From NCBI GenBank assembly GCA_020466095.1, contig CM035809.1, forward strand, positions 29,465,063 to 29,529,062: a stretch of DNA of 64,000 bases, given 5' to 3'. Positions 1-14,400 of this stretch are shown piece after piece (the first letter of the stretch is position 1; each line of letters opens with the position of its first letter). Position numbers and translations under genes: made by a program. A model generated the notes under the pieces. That model searched no databases, was not told where the DNA came from, and was given only the letters and a program-made list of their open reading frames with translations. Source of the stretch: Chlorops oryzae. Lineage: Eukaryota; Arthropoda; Insecta; Diptera; Chloropidae.

Positions 1-3000
1 GCACTAGTATTTAAGTGGTGGAAAATTACTCAATTGCATTCAAAAGTACTAGAATAGTTCTGGTGCATACTGTACTAGTCCTTTTCTGTACAGATGTTAT
101 ACTGATTTTCTATAGAACATTATATGGACAGGGTTATAGAAAAGAACTAGTACTGGTGGCTTTTGCACTAGTAAAGTACTAGTAGAGCACTACTTCAAAT
201 TCCTACAGGGATGTTACGAATGTATTATACATATATATAAACCTTCTCCTATTCCAGACACAGCGGGACGACTTTGTTTTATACAATAAATTGATGCGAA
301 TATTTTTGAAAAATTCCAATATAGCATTCAAATATAGAATTTGATTGCGTTAATGATTGCTGGCATGAAGACTGAATGAATAAATTTCGAAAATATAAAC
401 TTTCGAAGTTCTTAAACCGAGCTGAAGACTACGATCCTTAAATGTAAATAATTGATTGAAACTAAACTCGTTCTAAATAGGTGAATACTTTGCACCAAAG
501 CGATTGTGCCTAAAAAGAAATCTCCAATAAGGGAGGAGGGGGAAATCTCAGTCGTCATTATTTCAATATGAGATAAAATGATTGATATTTCGTTCTGACA
601 TAGATGTCGTCTTTGGAACAAATATTGAAACAATGTTTCTTTCATTCTCACCAGATCTGTCAACAGCTTTGTAATTTACGAGCCAGCGCCGCAATAATAA
701 ACTACGGCAATGGAAACGCCCATTTTTCAATTAGAGAATGAAATTTTTCAACATCATTCGGTACGCAGATGTGAGCGCTGAATGCATTTAGGCAAGATCA
801 TCGCATTTTAAATGGATACACCGACGTCATTGACGACTGATTTTCACGAAAAAAAAAAAAAAACCAAAAATTCAGAAGGAAAAAACAAATTCAGAAAACA
901 CAGAAGATAGTCGTGCGACGATTTTTGAAAAAATGGGCGGTGCAACAAGTACAAAATTTTGTTTCGAATTCACGGAAGAGTTGGAAACGATCCACTTTTC
1001 GCACATAATTTATTCTGATTCTGGTTTGACTTTATTTTTAAATCATTTTAGAGAATTTTTTTTTCTCGTTTGCACCAACCGGTACTGTCTCTGGTGAGAA
1101 GAAATAAATTTCCCGGCGAAAATGGGCGTACTAATCAGTCGATGCGCTACTACTACAAAAGGCTCCACACGCATTCCAAGAGACTTTGCCAAGATCTTGT
1201 TCACTGTCGTCTTGAATATTCAAAAGTTCCACCACTGCTGAAATTGTTCGAAATTTTCGACTATTTTCGGCACACAGCTTGTCATTCATTTTGAAAGTTC
1301 GAAATGTGTAGTCGGATTCCTATTTTGAATGAATTGATGACTCCCCAGCGAGATGTCGTTGCGGTCGCTTTGCTTTCAATAGGCCCTAATGTGTTTATTT
1401 ATTTGAATGAAGTTTTCGCTTTATTTCAAGAACTTTCAATGATTATGTGACAATTACGAAACATCATCGAGTTGATTGTTTTGAAAACTAATCAACTTGA
1501 AACGAAAAATATTCTTTTGTAACATGATATTTCTCAATTTGAATGCGAAGCTGACAATAAAGTATGTTGCTTATCTTCTTCATTGGCCATATAATAAATG
1601 AGATTTAATTTAAAAAAAAACCAACTATTTTTGTCAATATTATTCAATTTTAAAAGACAAAAAAATTAACTCTTTGACTAAAGAAAAAAATAAAAAAAAA
1701 CGAAGGCGTCGGAGAGTTAGAAAGCCTGCTAAGTGCAACTTATAGAGCCATAATCTTCCCTTTTTTTTATTTTTTGAACACGACTTAAAATCGGTAGAGA
1801 ACAAAGTTTCTTAAGTGCCACTGATTAACAACCAACGATTTACCATTGAGAATGCATTAATAAATCTGACCAAGAATATCACCTAAAAGAACAGAAAACG
1901 AGAACGAAATAGTTAAGAGAATAGCCTTGGAATACTCTTACAGCCATATATTTATCTTATGTCATTAGGCCTTTCTCTTTACCGGATAGGTACCCAATGC
2001 CGGCGATAATGAAGTTCTCTTGTTTGTTGAAGACCGAACACCTTCGTTCGAAAGCAAAATAGCCACACTAATTGGTCGGAAGCAATCTTTTTATAAGCCT
2101 TATTTTTTTTATCAAAGTACATTAGAACTATTAAGTTTGATTGGTAGGAGAGTGCCCAAAACCATTTCAAAAAGAACCTAATATACTTCGGTAGAATGAT
2201 CATGAAGAAAGTAAGTCAAAAGCGGATGGTGTTTGCCTTTTAACTCTTGTTCTCCTTCGAGCAAAATGAAAAAAAAAACTCATTTGAACATACATACATA
2301 CAAATTGATTTCAATGAAAACATCATTAATGCCTACACATCCTTGCTGGCATTGTTCGCGAGCATTTTCCGCTAGTCGACCATAAAGCAATTTGTCGCTT
2401 GTAGTGCAATTTTTCAATTTAATGAAATGATAACATCTACCTCAACTGAGTAATTAATTTGCTAACAAGTCGCTTTTTCTTTTAAAATTAAACGTACACT
2501 GAATGTGCGAGATTTATGTCTTAAGATACCAAGATAATCTGTTTCGGTGTTGTTCTGTGCATTTTGCGATTAGTTCTTCTTTTATTCAAAAGTCGCTCTT
2601 TCTGGATTCCTGCCACACACTGCGGCGATTTTCGAAAAACATTTCTTCATTCTAATTTTGAAAAATCTCTCAAATCTTTTTTGTTTTGTTTTTGAGTAAA
2701 AACAATTTTTTTTTTTATATATCCGGTCATTCATGTCTTCTCAAAATCTTTCGAAAAGGGCAAAACACTCAAGCTGTAAATATATAAATCGCAAAACGTC
2801 AACGCAGCGCATAATTCACATTGAGTGATTCTTAAATTGCCCATTAAGTGTGCATTATTAGCGTCAGCAAGTAGCAGACGTTCCTAGTCGCTAATTCCCC
2901 TGTCTTCGCAGATCTCCTCCTTTCGGTTTTTCCCCCTCATTCATTTCTGCACGTTTCTGTGCTACTGACGCTTGAATGCTCGAGTGCTGCGCGAAGAAAT

Positions 3001-6000
3001 TCTCTCAATTAAATGCGGTTTTTCTCCCGTAACCAAATTTCTTTATTTCTTTATATTTTTTTTAAATTTTTTGCATCTAGAAGATAAAGGCCTATTGCCT
3101 GCCTCGCTTCAGTCTAGAGATTTCAGCACTAATTATTGAAAAAGTAGCAATTGTGACTGTCGGCATTCCAAACGTTCATGCTGCTGCTCTTCTAAATTTA
3201 GAATGTTAGAGCAGATGCCTCTGCGATGTGCGCCCATCGGCTCAGCTCTGCTCTGCTCGTAGATTTTTTTTTTTTTAATGTGCAGCCTCAATCGATAGGA
3301 CAACAATCCCAAGCGAGCACAGCCAATTTACCACGTGCATTTGCGGTTGGAAAGTAAAGCTCATTTAAAAGACCGAACGACGCACTGGATTAGCTGACAG
3401 AATGTGGTTTATGATTGATGTATTGTTGATGACTTTCCTTCCATAGAACACAATGCCTGTTGATATGAATGGGATACAGTTTCTTGAACTGCTTGAGCGC
3501 CCCGTGCACTTGAATTTTTTTTTTTGTAGGTGGACGTTTTCTTAATTAGTTTCGCTGACTCTTCAGCGTGACTCTGGAAAAACTGTCTAGTTGAATTCCT
3601 TCAGCTTCTTCGTTCTTTGAATGTCTCGTTTGAACTGTCTACTTGGATTTTGTAACAGTGAGATGCATAATTCGAAATTTCTTCACAAAAAAAAAAGAGT
3701 TGCCGCACCACCGATGCCTCAGATTTCTTAGAAATATCGGTCTAATTAATATTCGGTCTCATGTAAGACAGTTCGAATCGTTATGCTTTTGTTGAATCAT
3801 TGAAGTCATATAGTAAATCGTAAATCCCGTCACTTGAATTTTCCAAATTCAAAGTAAATCTACACATACATACATACATACATAGCTCGCCCACAGGGTC
3901 CCGGTGCATCAATGATTTCAGCATGACATAAAGCGCGATCCTCCTGTTCTACACCAACTTCTAATGAATTATACGACACAAGCGCATTGGCTTCATGAGA
4001 GGACAGTCACAGTTGTCATCGAAATTGGAGTGGATACCTCCTTTTCCAAGAACATGTCATCGTTCGGAGTGAGTACGAAATGAAAATGAACACGTTTTAT
4101 GTCCAATGTCATTGGAATATCGATGATATACATCTTTTTTCGATGCAAAGTCGAATTCGATTTAAAAGATGCAATGGCATTCGAATTTCAGAAACACCTG
4201 ACACACGTGAAAACATTAATGATTCCTTTTAATGCAAAAAGTCCGGCTGGTCTCTCATATGGGTAGGTGTATTTGATACCCAAAGTTTATTCTCCACTGA
4301 ATGCAATTGCAATACGATCAGAAGAGTGCTTTCAGAAGTTCTTTGGAAACATTTTCTTAAGGGCTATCCATTCACCAGACCATGAACCAGGGAAGTCAAA
4401 TTGAATTTCAAATTAATGCAAATTCATTGGAAAGTTGTTCGCACGCTTGTTTTGCTGTGCTCCAAAGCGTAAATCGCTTTGGGGAAAAGATGCGAATGGC
4501 GGATTGCGAATTTCAGAAAACAAACACGAAAATTGACAGCCCTATTTAATCAAGATGATGATGATGCCAACGATTGTTAAGTGAATGAAAATGGACTTCT
4601 CGCCATATGGTGGTCCGGCTTTGCTTTCAGCTTTGGGCTGATTTCATACAAGTGCCAAAAAGTCCAACGTCTTGTAAAAGCTTTTTTGTGTTTACAAAGC
4701 ATTTCAGCATCGTACAAGTTCTTTCATTTAAAATTTACTTCAATTCTAAAATGATTTCAATTTATTAAAAAGAAATCCATTTCATGGAAGTTGAATAATT
4801 TTGCGATAATTTTACTCGTAACTCTCCGCTAACCGAATTTTCGCTAAAAGAATGTGAAGTTTTTATCATTTTGAAAGCTACTCATATTATACCCTGAAAG
4901 ACTCCGCTTTAGGTTTATTAGTTTCAATTAAGGAGAAGTCTTTCATGTCTCCAAATTTCTAAGTCGAAATAACTGCAAACATTTTTCGCTTCGAATAACT
5001 GAATAAACGTGTTGCCTTGCCTTGAGTTTCAATTATTCTTTTCTTGGCAAGTGACTAGAACATATAATTTTTATAATTTTTGAGAAAGGATACAATGGCA
5101 AATGCATTTTCTCATCATCCATTATATTTTCGTTTTTAAAGAATGCATATTGGAACCAATATTTTGATGAATGGAAATGCGCTGAACACTGGCAAATGTC
5201 AACAGTGGAATCGCGAAATACGCTTAATTATCATGTCAGATTTCGCATTAATTATGAATGACGACTGTGGATCCATATGTGCTGAGTTAAGAATTTTATA
5301 TACATACAATATTCCGCCAAGCATATTGTGCAGAGAGATGTTCTTTTCTAAGTGACAGAATGACAAAGTGATTTAGTAGCGTTGCGAAATCTGCTGCTCG
5401 AGAGACCATAGATTGAGATGTTTTTCACTTCAAAGGCTTAATTTAATCATTTCTCATTCGTATGATGTTCGAGTTAAACAAAGATTTTTACCTTCGATCG
5501 AATGTCGCCCGAAACGAACTTGCTGACAGCCATAATGCCGGTCTTAAGTTCTCATTGGTCTGTTATGTTAACCCTTCCGTTTTAAGGAGCCCTTTTCAAT
5601 GCAAAGTTGCTGACAGGAGGGCAAAAAGCCCAAGACACACCATACAGCAAGTTTAATAAATTGCAGCGAAGATCAAACAAAAACCTTTCAAGACAATGTT
5701 CAACCCTTTAAGGAAAAGGTGCTTTTTACTGGTTCTGTTTTTTTTTTTTTTTTTTTGGTTTCTCTTTAGTTGTAGTCACGCCTTCTCACAATGACTGCTT
5801 AATTTCTCGCTATTTATTTGCATTTTCGCAAGTGAAAAAGGGAATAATGGCAACACAACAAGGCCAAAGCGATCCATCCACCGAACACGCGTTTTCAATT
5901 CAAAAGAAAACGGAAAATGTTGCAAATATGCGGCATCCAACGAATGAACACCCGCGCGCGCAAATTAACATAAACAGGAAATGGGTGTTGCAGCTAAAAA

Positions 6001-6937
6001 TGAAAAAAAAATGAAAAAAAAAATGGCACGCGATAAATATGGCGATGTGCGGTTATCCCTACTATCGAGTGACGAGACGCACCTTGAATGTTGCTTTTCG
6101 AGTTTTTTCGGAATTTCGTTTTTATTTTATTTTTGCATTTTTCCCCTGCGATCAAGCAATTCCCTATATGCACATTTTTATGCACCAATGCGCTATTGCG
6201 ACTGAGCAGCATTAAAGTAGCCATGTTTTCTCATGTTAACGTCCTTAACGTCGCTTAACGTTGCAAACGAAAATGGTGTAATTTGCGAACATTCTGAATG
6301 TTGTGAACATTCCATTTGAAATATCTCCAAATCTTTCAAACCCGATCGAGCAATCGGAGTTTTTATTTTTTATAAGGATTAAGAAAGTGACACAATTACC
6401 TATTTTGAAATCAATAGATCATCAATAGCAATAAGTGGCCGCAGAAAATTTATTTGAAAACCGATATGAAGCAAATGGACTTTCATGTTTCATGTTCTTA
6501 GAAGAGGGATTTTCCCAAAACTAATTATACTTAATTGAATAATATAATAAAACGTAGAACTTTTACCAGTTAAATGTTCAGCAATTGATGAAATAATTTA
6601 TATTGATTGAAAACCCCAATAAAGTTTCAAAATGTTTCGAATCAACCTACTCGGATTTCAAGTTGATGTTGTTGGTCTGTCGCAGCGTTATTGAGAAGGA
6701 ATGAGGGAAATATAGGCTCTCTCAAACAGCCGCAGCATAACAGGATTATGTCTAGTTTGCTTAATGCTGACAAGAATTTGATTTTGATAAGGCTTAAGGA
6801 AACTTTCTGTATGGCTTGTTGTAGGATTCGTCTGATTTCCTGTTCAATCCGGGTTGCCATGATACGAACATTTCAATATTTCGGAGTTTCTCCCCACACA
6901 GAAGCAGAAGGAGAAGCAGAAGCAGGCTTGAAAAGAA
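1..6937. other. Non-coding region, no gene supported
   Basis: This stretch is AT-rich with many homopolymer runs. All open frames are short and look like chance frames, with no recognisable domain. The only structure I can name is the inverted repeat at 72-153 and a short (CATA)n tract near 3864-3883. It could be intergenic or the intron of a gene beginning outside the window. Confidence 0.6.
72..153. repeat. Inverted repeat within an ACTAGT-rich patch
   Basis: The 16-nt arm at 72-87 (GTACTAGTCCTTTTCT) pairs with 138-153 (AGAAAAGAACTAGTAC) with one mismatch, around a loop of about 50 nt. ACTAGT occurs repeatedly in the first 185 bases, and the flanks also carry GCACTAGT. This may be the edge of a CACTAG-ended element like those near 11, 49 and 61 kb, but it cannot be traced beyond the window start. 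Confidence 0.5.
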
Positions 6938-8885
6938 TTAGACTTTGTCAAATATTTCCAAAGAGATTACATTAAAAATATTTTCGTTTACATTTGTCTT
7001 TCCCTTCTAAAGCGATTAAAACTGTCGTGCTTACTTTCCAACAAGATTTTCTCCCATTCCCCCAGCCAGTAATGCTGTAAAAATGCTACACGAAAGACAA
7101 AAAAAAAAAAATTACAAATTGAAAATGTCATTTTAATAATATTTTTAAGTGAGAGCAGCAGCAACGCGGAGTGAAAGAGTGCCGTTGTCATTTCACTTTA
7201 CACAAGTTATATTGAGCCCACCTTCCGTGGATTGGCGATAAAGCGACTCCCAGTTTAACAGCTCTCGAAGGCCTTCAACTTGAGGCGTACCTACATTCGA
7301 GACACGGAATAGATGATGCGGGGCTTTCACGGGATAAATGTCAATTCTGTCAATTCGGTTGTTCCACTGTCTTTGCTACGTAATTCGGGTGACAGCGACT
7401 GGCTGCATACGCCAGACCTTAGGAGGACACATGCGGGTGGGCTGAGCGCTGGGTTGATTGACAGACGAGCTGACTGGTTAGCCGTGTGACAGCGTTGCTT
7501 TATGGCTGTTTCTCTGTCTGTCTGTCTGTGCGTAATAATAAAATAATATTTTGTTACTCTCAACGATTTTTGATGCGATGTAGCAAGCTCATTTGTTGTC
7601 AATTTATGATTTCAGTAGCAATAAAGCTGTTGCGGATGCGGATGCTCGATGCTCGATGAGAATAGCTCAGAAGCCAATTGTTGATCTTCTGTGGGATTGG
7701 GCGTGTTGTGACGAGACTAATGTATTGACATAAAGCGTCAGTTTGTCAATATTTAAGTACTAAATCGGTCGCTCAAATGGCTAAGCGTTTATTTGCCACT
7801 GGCGGCTTCACATCATATCACAAGGGATGAAAATTATTTTTAAATAATATTAAGTGCGGGTATTTGAATTTAAGATAAACATATTCCATTTGTTTCAAAA
7901 GTAATTAAAAATCGTTTTGTTATTCATTCTTCAATTTGTTACTGTCGCCAAATCGTTTGCCATCGTTCAATCGAGTGCTACTTGAACCCGTGGCGTCCCC
8001 AATCGAAGTACAAAAGAATTAGACTTTGAAATACCAAGAGATACATTAAGGATATTTTGTTCTACATTTGTCTGCAATGAAAGCGATACAACACTCGTGT
8101 TCTAAATAATTTTCCTACATTCCACAGCCAGTTGCTGTAAAAATGCATATGGAAGCCAATACACCTTGATTCATTGTTAATAATTTCTTTAGTGAGAGCG
8201 CAGAACGGGAGTGATGCCTTGTCCATCACTTTCCAATTTTTGGAACCTTCTATGGATTGGCTTAGATATACCTCCAATCTTACAGAATCTCTTGGAAGGC
8301 CTCAGATTTGAGGCAGTTCCTGAATTTTTGGACACGACCTAGTATGCGGGTACCTTTCACGATAATGCATTCTAGCAATTTTTTCGGGACGAATGTCTTT
8401 GGCTACAATTCGGGTGAAGCATGGTGCAACCTTTCAGTTCAAGCCATTGGTCGGGCTGAGGCTGGAATTTTGAAGACGCCTGTTAGCCTGCACAGCGTGC
8501 CCTTTATGGCTTTTTGTGTCGTCTGTACTGCTTGGCGTAATAATTTCAAATATAATATTTTCGTTACTCTCAAAATATTTGAAATGCGAGTGTAGCAAGC
8601 ATTTTTGTCAATTTATCGATTTCAGTAGCAGATACCAAGTGGTCGGATGCGTCCATTCTCGAACTTGTTGATCTTACTCGTGATCGGCGTGATGACGAGA
8701 CCAAATTTTGACATAGATAGCGTCAGCTTTCGATAGATAACTGTAAGTACAAACAGACGGACAGACGGACAGACGGATAGACGGACGGACGGACAACAGG
8801 GATCGGACATGTCTAAATCGAATTCGGTTTTGATGCTGATCATTTTATATAATTTTGTTATGTCTATCTTCAATTTGTTACTGGA
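6938..8885. repeat. Diverged tandem duplication of ~0.9 kb (6938-7945 and 8014-8885)
   Basis: The two halves align in order over their whole length. Both begin AAGAATTAGACTTTG, and both carry the landmarks GCTGTAAAAATGC, AGTGAGAGC, TTATGGCT, GCGTAATAAT, GTTACTCTCAA, TTTCAGTAGCA, GTTGATCTT and TTCAATTTGTTACTG in the same sequence. The second half is shortened by many small indels. The first holds a short (GTCT)n run at about 7517-7528; the second lacks it but has a GACG/GACA-type run at 8757-8792. It may be two diverged copies of one repeat family or an assembly product. Confidence 0.75.
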
Positions 8886-8945
8886 TGTTGCACACAACAC
8901 TACATAACCCGCTTACCCTCGATACAAGGCGTATAAAAAAATGCA
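8755..8945 (-). mobile_element. GTCY-microsatellite repeat, mini-me/Helentron-like, degraded
   Basis: Read on the minus strand, a TATA-containing end near 8940 is followed by AATTCGATTTAGACATGTCC and then a run of GTCC/GTCT units (8757-8792). The same order, end then GATTTAGACATGTCC then GTCT run, is found on the plus strand at 23771. It is non-coding. Assignment to the dipteran GTCY repeat families is from general knowledge of their layout. Confidence 0.55.
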
Positions 8946-10960
8946 CACTTGAAAGAGTTGTCCTTTCAATTGAAAGCAAATCAATTAAATCCCATCTTGG
9001 ATACAGCATTGGATAACAAGCAAGTACTTCTTCGGAGTAGGGACTGGATGTGCGAGACGCGAATAATCTGATCTGAAATGCTCACTTAAAAGCGCACCGT
9101 TCAGTAACTGAAAACAAAACGCTGCACATGCGCACTCAATTCTCAAGACTTTATTATCGCGGACTTATCTAAATGCCCCTTTTGCGAGCAGCAGTGGCGC
9201 AGGAAGTCCTTCATGTCTCAATCGCGACATCGGCTCAGAGCAGTGAGCAGCGAGTGTATCAAGCGACATGCTTGGGTAGACGTCTGAATTACGAGTGGAT
9301 GGCGCTAAAAGTGACACAAGTCATAAATTCTTTTACTTTTCTGTATTAAATTTGATCTTGTCTTTGGAGCGCCTTTTATTTAAGCATTGTGCACACGTGA
9401 TCACCGATCTCAAATTCTTATCTCATAAAATAAATCTTGAACGCTATATGAAGAGGTATGGAATATTTTTTTTTTTTTTTTAATATTTACCAGCTAACTT
9501 AGTTGAAGGGAAGTTTTTTTTTTTTTTTAATTTGAATTTATATTTGACTCCATTCCAGTTTTCTCAACAGTTTTTTGATGTAAAAACCGATTTTGTACAA
9601 AAAGCGACACTGCGACAGAATAATCATTAAAAAGAGAATGCAAAAAGACGCTCATTTGAGTCGTTTGCATGTTTTCTTCCAATGTTTCAACTCTAAAAAT
9701 AAACATAAACATTATTGGTCTTGAATTCGGTACCTGCATTATCGCCTACTACCGCTAACCGATCTTTGCCTCCTCGGTTCGAGTTCGGTTCAATTTAATT
9801 CAATTCAATAAATGTCTTTGTTTATATGCCTTGACATCTTGTACGTTGTCGTTTTGTCTTCTTGTCTGCACGAAAAATGAGGACTGTCAATGCAGCGTTG
9901 ACAGCGTTTGTTAAAAATTTGATTTCTTCGGAGATAGCATCTCTGGCCGTTTCAAAGAAATCGACCTCAGGTCCAACTCATTGGACACATGTCGAAATTT
10001 TTTATATCGCTTTTCGTATACAAAACGTTCGTTATCGTAACAGGTGACCTTATTTTCAGGCATAAAAATATTGTTGACATTTTAAAGAAACAGCCTCAAA
10101 TATTAGCTCACAGTGGCAGACATACACAGAGAAAAAAAATCAACCAGAAAACTGGTTAAATCAAAAGGAAAAACATACAAAACGGCTTCAAAAGGAATAT
10201 TTTTAATATAAAAATTTTCTTGCTGAAAAAAATAAAGATTTTCCTTTTGAATCAACCATATTTCAGCTTGAATTGAAATGATAATTTTCAAAAATCGATT
10301 TAAATTTTTGACCTAACCACGGACATAATTGAAATGATGTGATAATTTTTAAATAAAAAAAAAAATTTCTAAAATACCTATAAAAGAAGTAACATTGAAA
10401 CAAATTTATTCCAAGTTCAAAGCAAATGGCCACAGAGCCCTCTGCTGAGCATAACCCCAAAAATAGCCATTGATGGACTTCATCCGATTTTGTCACTCCG
10501 TCTTCGTAACTGCTTTAGCAATGCTTAAAAAGTTCTAAGATGAATATACGCCTTATATGTCCAATTTTATAAAGCAAATGAGAATTATACGACGAAAGAA
10601 TCAACAATTTTTCTTTTGAAATTTTCGTTCTGCTCGAAAATCAAAAGGACTGTGAATAGCATTGCGCCCTTTTCAAAAAATCATGGTTAAGTTCGCTCAG
10701 TGTAGAAATAAGAAATTTATGAAGCTGTTTAATCTCTCTCTCTCTTAACATTTGACCTAAGTTTTAAAAAAATTCTCTTGTTTTTGTACAGAGCTCTCTT
10801 TTTAAGGTATAACTTAATAATTTTTTTTTCAAAAAGTTCAGATATGACTTAATTTGGGCAGAAAAATATGAATCTGAAATAATTATTATTAGTTTTTTTT
10901 TTTAGTAATTTGTTCGAAAAAAATCCGGAGCCAGGAATTATAGGGTTAATAAACCAATAT
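8946..10960. other. Non-coding region
   Basis: No supportable gene is present. The region contains poly-T tracts (9466-9482, 9516-9528) and the imperfect inverted repeat at 10147-10263. Confidence 0.5.
10147..10263. repeat. Imperfect inverted repeat of about 117 bp
   Basis: The arm containing GGTTAAATCAAAAGGAAAAA near 10153 is the near reverse complement of TTTTCCTTTTGAATCAACC near 10238. Roughly 24 of 30 positions agree. It may be a small MITE remnant. No target duplication was identified. Confidence 0.4.
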
Positions 10961-11411
10961 CACTAGTTTACAGAATTTTTTCCCAGGACATCTTAATTGC
11001 ACATTTTTATGAACTTCGGCCTTCTGAACACGAAAAAAATGTTTGAAAAAAATCTTCATCGAAGCGATTTTTATATTGATTTTTTTTTTTAATTTTGAAG
11101 TGGGTATTGTAGCTTTTTCGAGCAGAACTCAAGAATGCGTCATCCGATTCGAACAAATTATCACTCTCATTAAAGAAAATGAACTTCTTACACTTTTTTT
11201 TTTTTTTTTTTTTTATTAAGAAAATAAGATTCTGTGGACCTATAAGCCTTAAACAAAACGCAAATTCATCAAAAATTGCCTTTCATCGGCATCCAAAAAA
11301 TCGATCGCAAATAAAATTTCTTCAAGTATTTTTATCGTGTGAAGCAGGCTCAAGTCCATATGAAATGTGCATTTAGATGTCCGGAAAAAAACAATTATTT
11401 GTAAACTAGTG
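10961..11411. mobile_element. CACTAG-ended foldback/MITE, diverged copy
   Basis: It begins CACTAGTTTACAGAATTT and ends ATTATTTGTAAACTAGTG. Internal blocks match the copies at 48.7 and 60.6 kb: CGGCCTTCTGAACACG, GAGCAGAACTC, AGATTCTGTGGACCTATAA and TCGGCATCCAAAAAAT. The length of 451 bp is shorter than the others. The flanks are TAT and TAG, so the TTA duplication seen at the other copies is not intact. It has no coding capacity. Confidence 0.75.
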
Positions 11412-14400
11412 TAGTTATTAGTTTTTTGTTGCTCGAAAGAAAATTCAATGTACTCGGTGGCCTTCTGGGGGCTAATAGGAAATTTTTGTGTTTTTAAAAC
11501 GAAGCCACCAAATGTAATTTTTCTCCGAAGTAATTATTGCTCTTTGTGTGGCATGTGTAAAATGTTGCATTTTACGATGGAAACTTCCCCATTCCGTTGC
11601 ATCTATTATTAGAAAGCCATGCGAATTGCCTAATTAGTGTGTACTTGAGTTTTCTTTGATGTAATCGTTGAGATAAAATTTCAATTGACAAGAAATTGGA
11701 GATCACAATATCCGGCAAGTCAAATTTCAGGCTCAAATCGTAATTTCGTTTGGCATTACGTCAGGCTAAAGATAAGCATAAAGTGCTCAAACCACACTCA
11801 ATTTGATCAATTGATGAAAAGGAAAGTGCGGTCAGATGAGCATATTTTCCCGAAGGAATGATGCCATCGCGGGCTAAAGATACAAATTTGAATATATAGG
11901 GGGGAATACATGTAAACAAAGGGTGTTAAAGAAGAAGTTTCTTCATGCATGCCATTTTATTTTTTCTTCGTAATAAAAAGATCTAAAATGTGTAATTAAA
12001 AGCACTTTTAAATTCTCTTTCCCGCTTGCTTTGGGGCATTTAAACACTCTCATAAACTGCAAGCCACATCCCTTTGTATCTTCTTTGTGTTGATAGGTGT
12101 GAATTTGTTGCTGTTATTAAATTTTTTATTCCGAATTATAACGTTGATATCGTGAATTTTATGGTTCATCTTTATGTTTGTTTTCTTTTGACATTTTCAA
12201 AATGACTTTTATTGTCTTTGCACTTGTGTCTCCGTTTCTATCCATTGAAGTGTTTAGCTTAAGCTCTTTGAATTCATCAAAAAATAAAAATACTCAGTAC
12301 AAGAAGTGTCCGGAAAAATCCAATACAAAAAAAAAATCCCTTGGGATGAGTCTTTCTAAATATTAATTGAAAATTTTAAAATCAATATTCTGCTTCTTTT
12401 CCATTTTGTCACTTGAGGGTTTAAAAGTATATTCGATGAGACGATAAAAGTATTTATCTTATCTCGAACGGGGTTACACGCTTGCATAATTTGTTCTAAT
12501 TGCCGCCTAATGTTTTAATGGACCACTCGAAAATCACTAGAATTGAAGCACTGTGAAATTGTCGCAGGCAAAACATGCTCGAGTATATTTAAGCCGACAC
12601 AAATAAGATCAGATCCACTTCAAGAGAACGTAGCTAATGCCTTCATATTAAGACACATTTAAGAAATGTTATGTCCTTGCCTATCCTTTTTTCTCTTTGA
12701 AAATGAAGATGCACCATATGTAGGAAGAACATTGGGCATCTTATCCTCTAATGGCTTCATTAAAAAGTGATTCGGCTTTAAACTCATGATCAGATAACAC
12801 TGAGTAAGAGGAGTAATTTAAATAGAGTAGTATCTCCGAAAGCAAATTTGGCAAAGCCAGCCGAACGAACCTGCCTTTATTGGATTGAGCGAGCTTATCA
12901 TACATCTTTCAAAGAAATAATATAATTTCCAGGCAACTATTTAGTCCCGAATTAGATCGGAATCTTGCACAGCAAAATTTGTGTTTCTTCGTTCTGGCCA
13001 AAAGCCAGAAAGCAGATGTTTTTATGAGGATTTCACTCACACCTTAAAACAAAAGGTATATCAATATAAAATCGCTCCACAAGGAACAACTGCGTCGTCC
13101 TTGAATAAGTCATTAATTTCGGAACTGGTTGATGGTTACAGCCCACGAAGGCAAGACTAAGGCATATAAAAAAAAAAGGGAATTCATTTCCAACGATGGC
13201 AAACCTGATTGCTACAAATTGCTTTAGATCGCATGTCTTTCCGATCATGCGGAGCACGATCAGAATAATAATCACACCTGATGGATGATGAGATTCCTTG
13301 AATATTCATTTCGTCACTTTTGCGGCATTGGTAGGAGCCCATTCGATATCCAGCGTTTCAATCTTGTTTGATAATTACCTACTGTATCTTCTTTTTCTTT
13401 ATGTATTTATTATTGCTTGAATTTAAACAGGTTTGATCCCAGAAAAGATATGCCGCAACACGACGGAAGCAAACGAGCCTTTTGACGCAATGCCCAGCCA
13501 CTCTACCTGAAATGTGTATCCCTAAATCCCTTATCGCTGCTCCCGCCGTCCGAGAAAGCCGTTTGATTGCTTCTTCCCAACTAACCAACTAACCGATGTA
13601 TTGAAATTGAAATTGAAATTTCCGAAAATTTCTTCTAATACTATCAGGTCTATAATTAAGGCGTCCGACAATCGGGCGTCCTTGTTTTCTGTTTCTGTTC
13701 CTCTTCGTTTGGTTTCGGGTTTGATTTTGTTGCACATCTTCTTTACGAGTATTTGGTTTGTGCCTTCGATTCTAATATCTAAATTTGAAAATTAATGTGA
13801 ACAATGGTGTGCGAACAATGGATGCGTGAACGCAACCACACGACCGGGTGTAAAGAATTTCGAGATGCGACGCCTTGTGTACGCATGCGCGCAGCATTCG
13901 TAATTAATTTATTTTGGTTTCAATATTATGAACCCATTTTTTCTCATTATTATTGCCTGTTTCAAAAATTTTGTGTTTTCCCTTTTTTTTTTTTTTTTTT
14001 TTTTTTCAAATGAGCTGACATTTTGAAATCCAATAATTTTACGAGGAGTTATGGATATTGGAATGTTATGTAAGAGAAAATAGAAAGATGATACAGTCTA
14101 ACTTTGTACGAGAAGGCCGCTCAAAAATCATTGCGATAACTTAAGAAACAAACGTCTCCATTGAAATTTTTTCAAAAAACTGAACTTCTCAACAAAAGAA
14201 TTTTTATGTTCACAGTTTTGGATGAATTAAAGGAAATTCTACGTTAAAAAATTTGGCCTCGATTGTGCGAAAAACCTCGGTAATGTGAACAAGAACTACA
14301 AAAATTACTCTATCAGTCTACTGTATTTAATAATGGAGAACTTTCCAATATGAAAATTAAATTTTGGATTGCATTGATTTGGATGATTGGAACAAAGATT

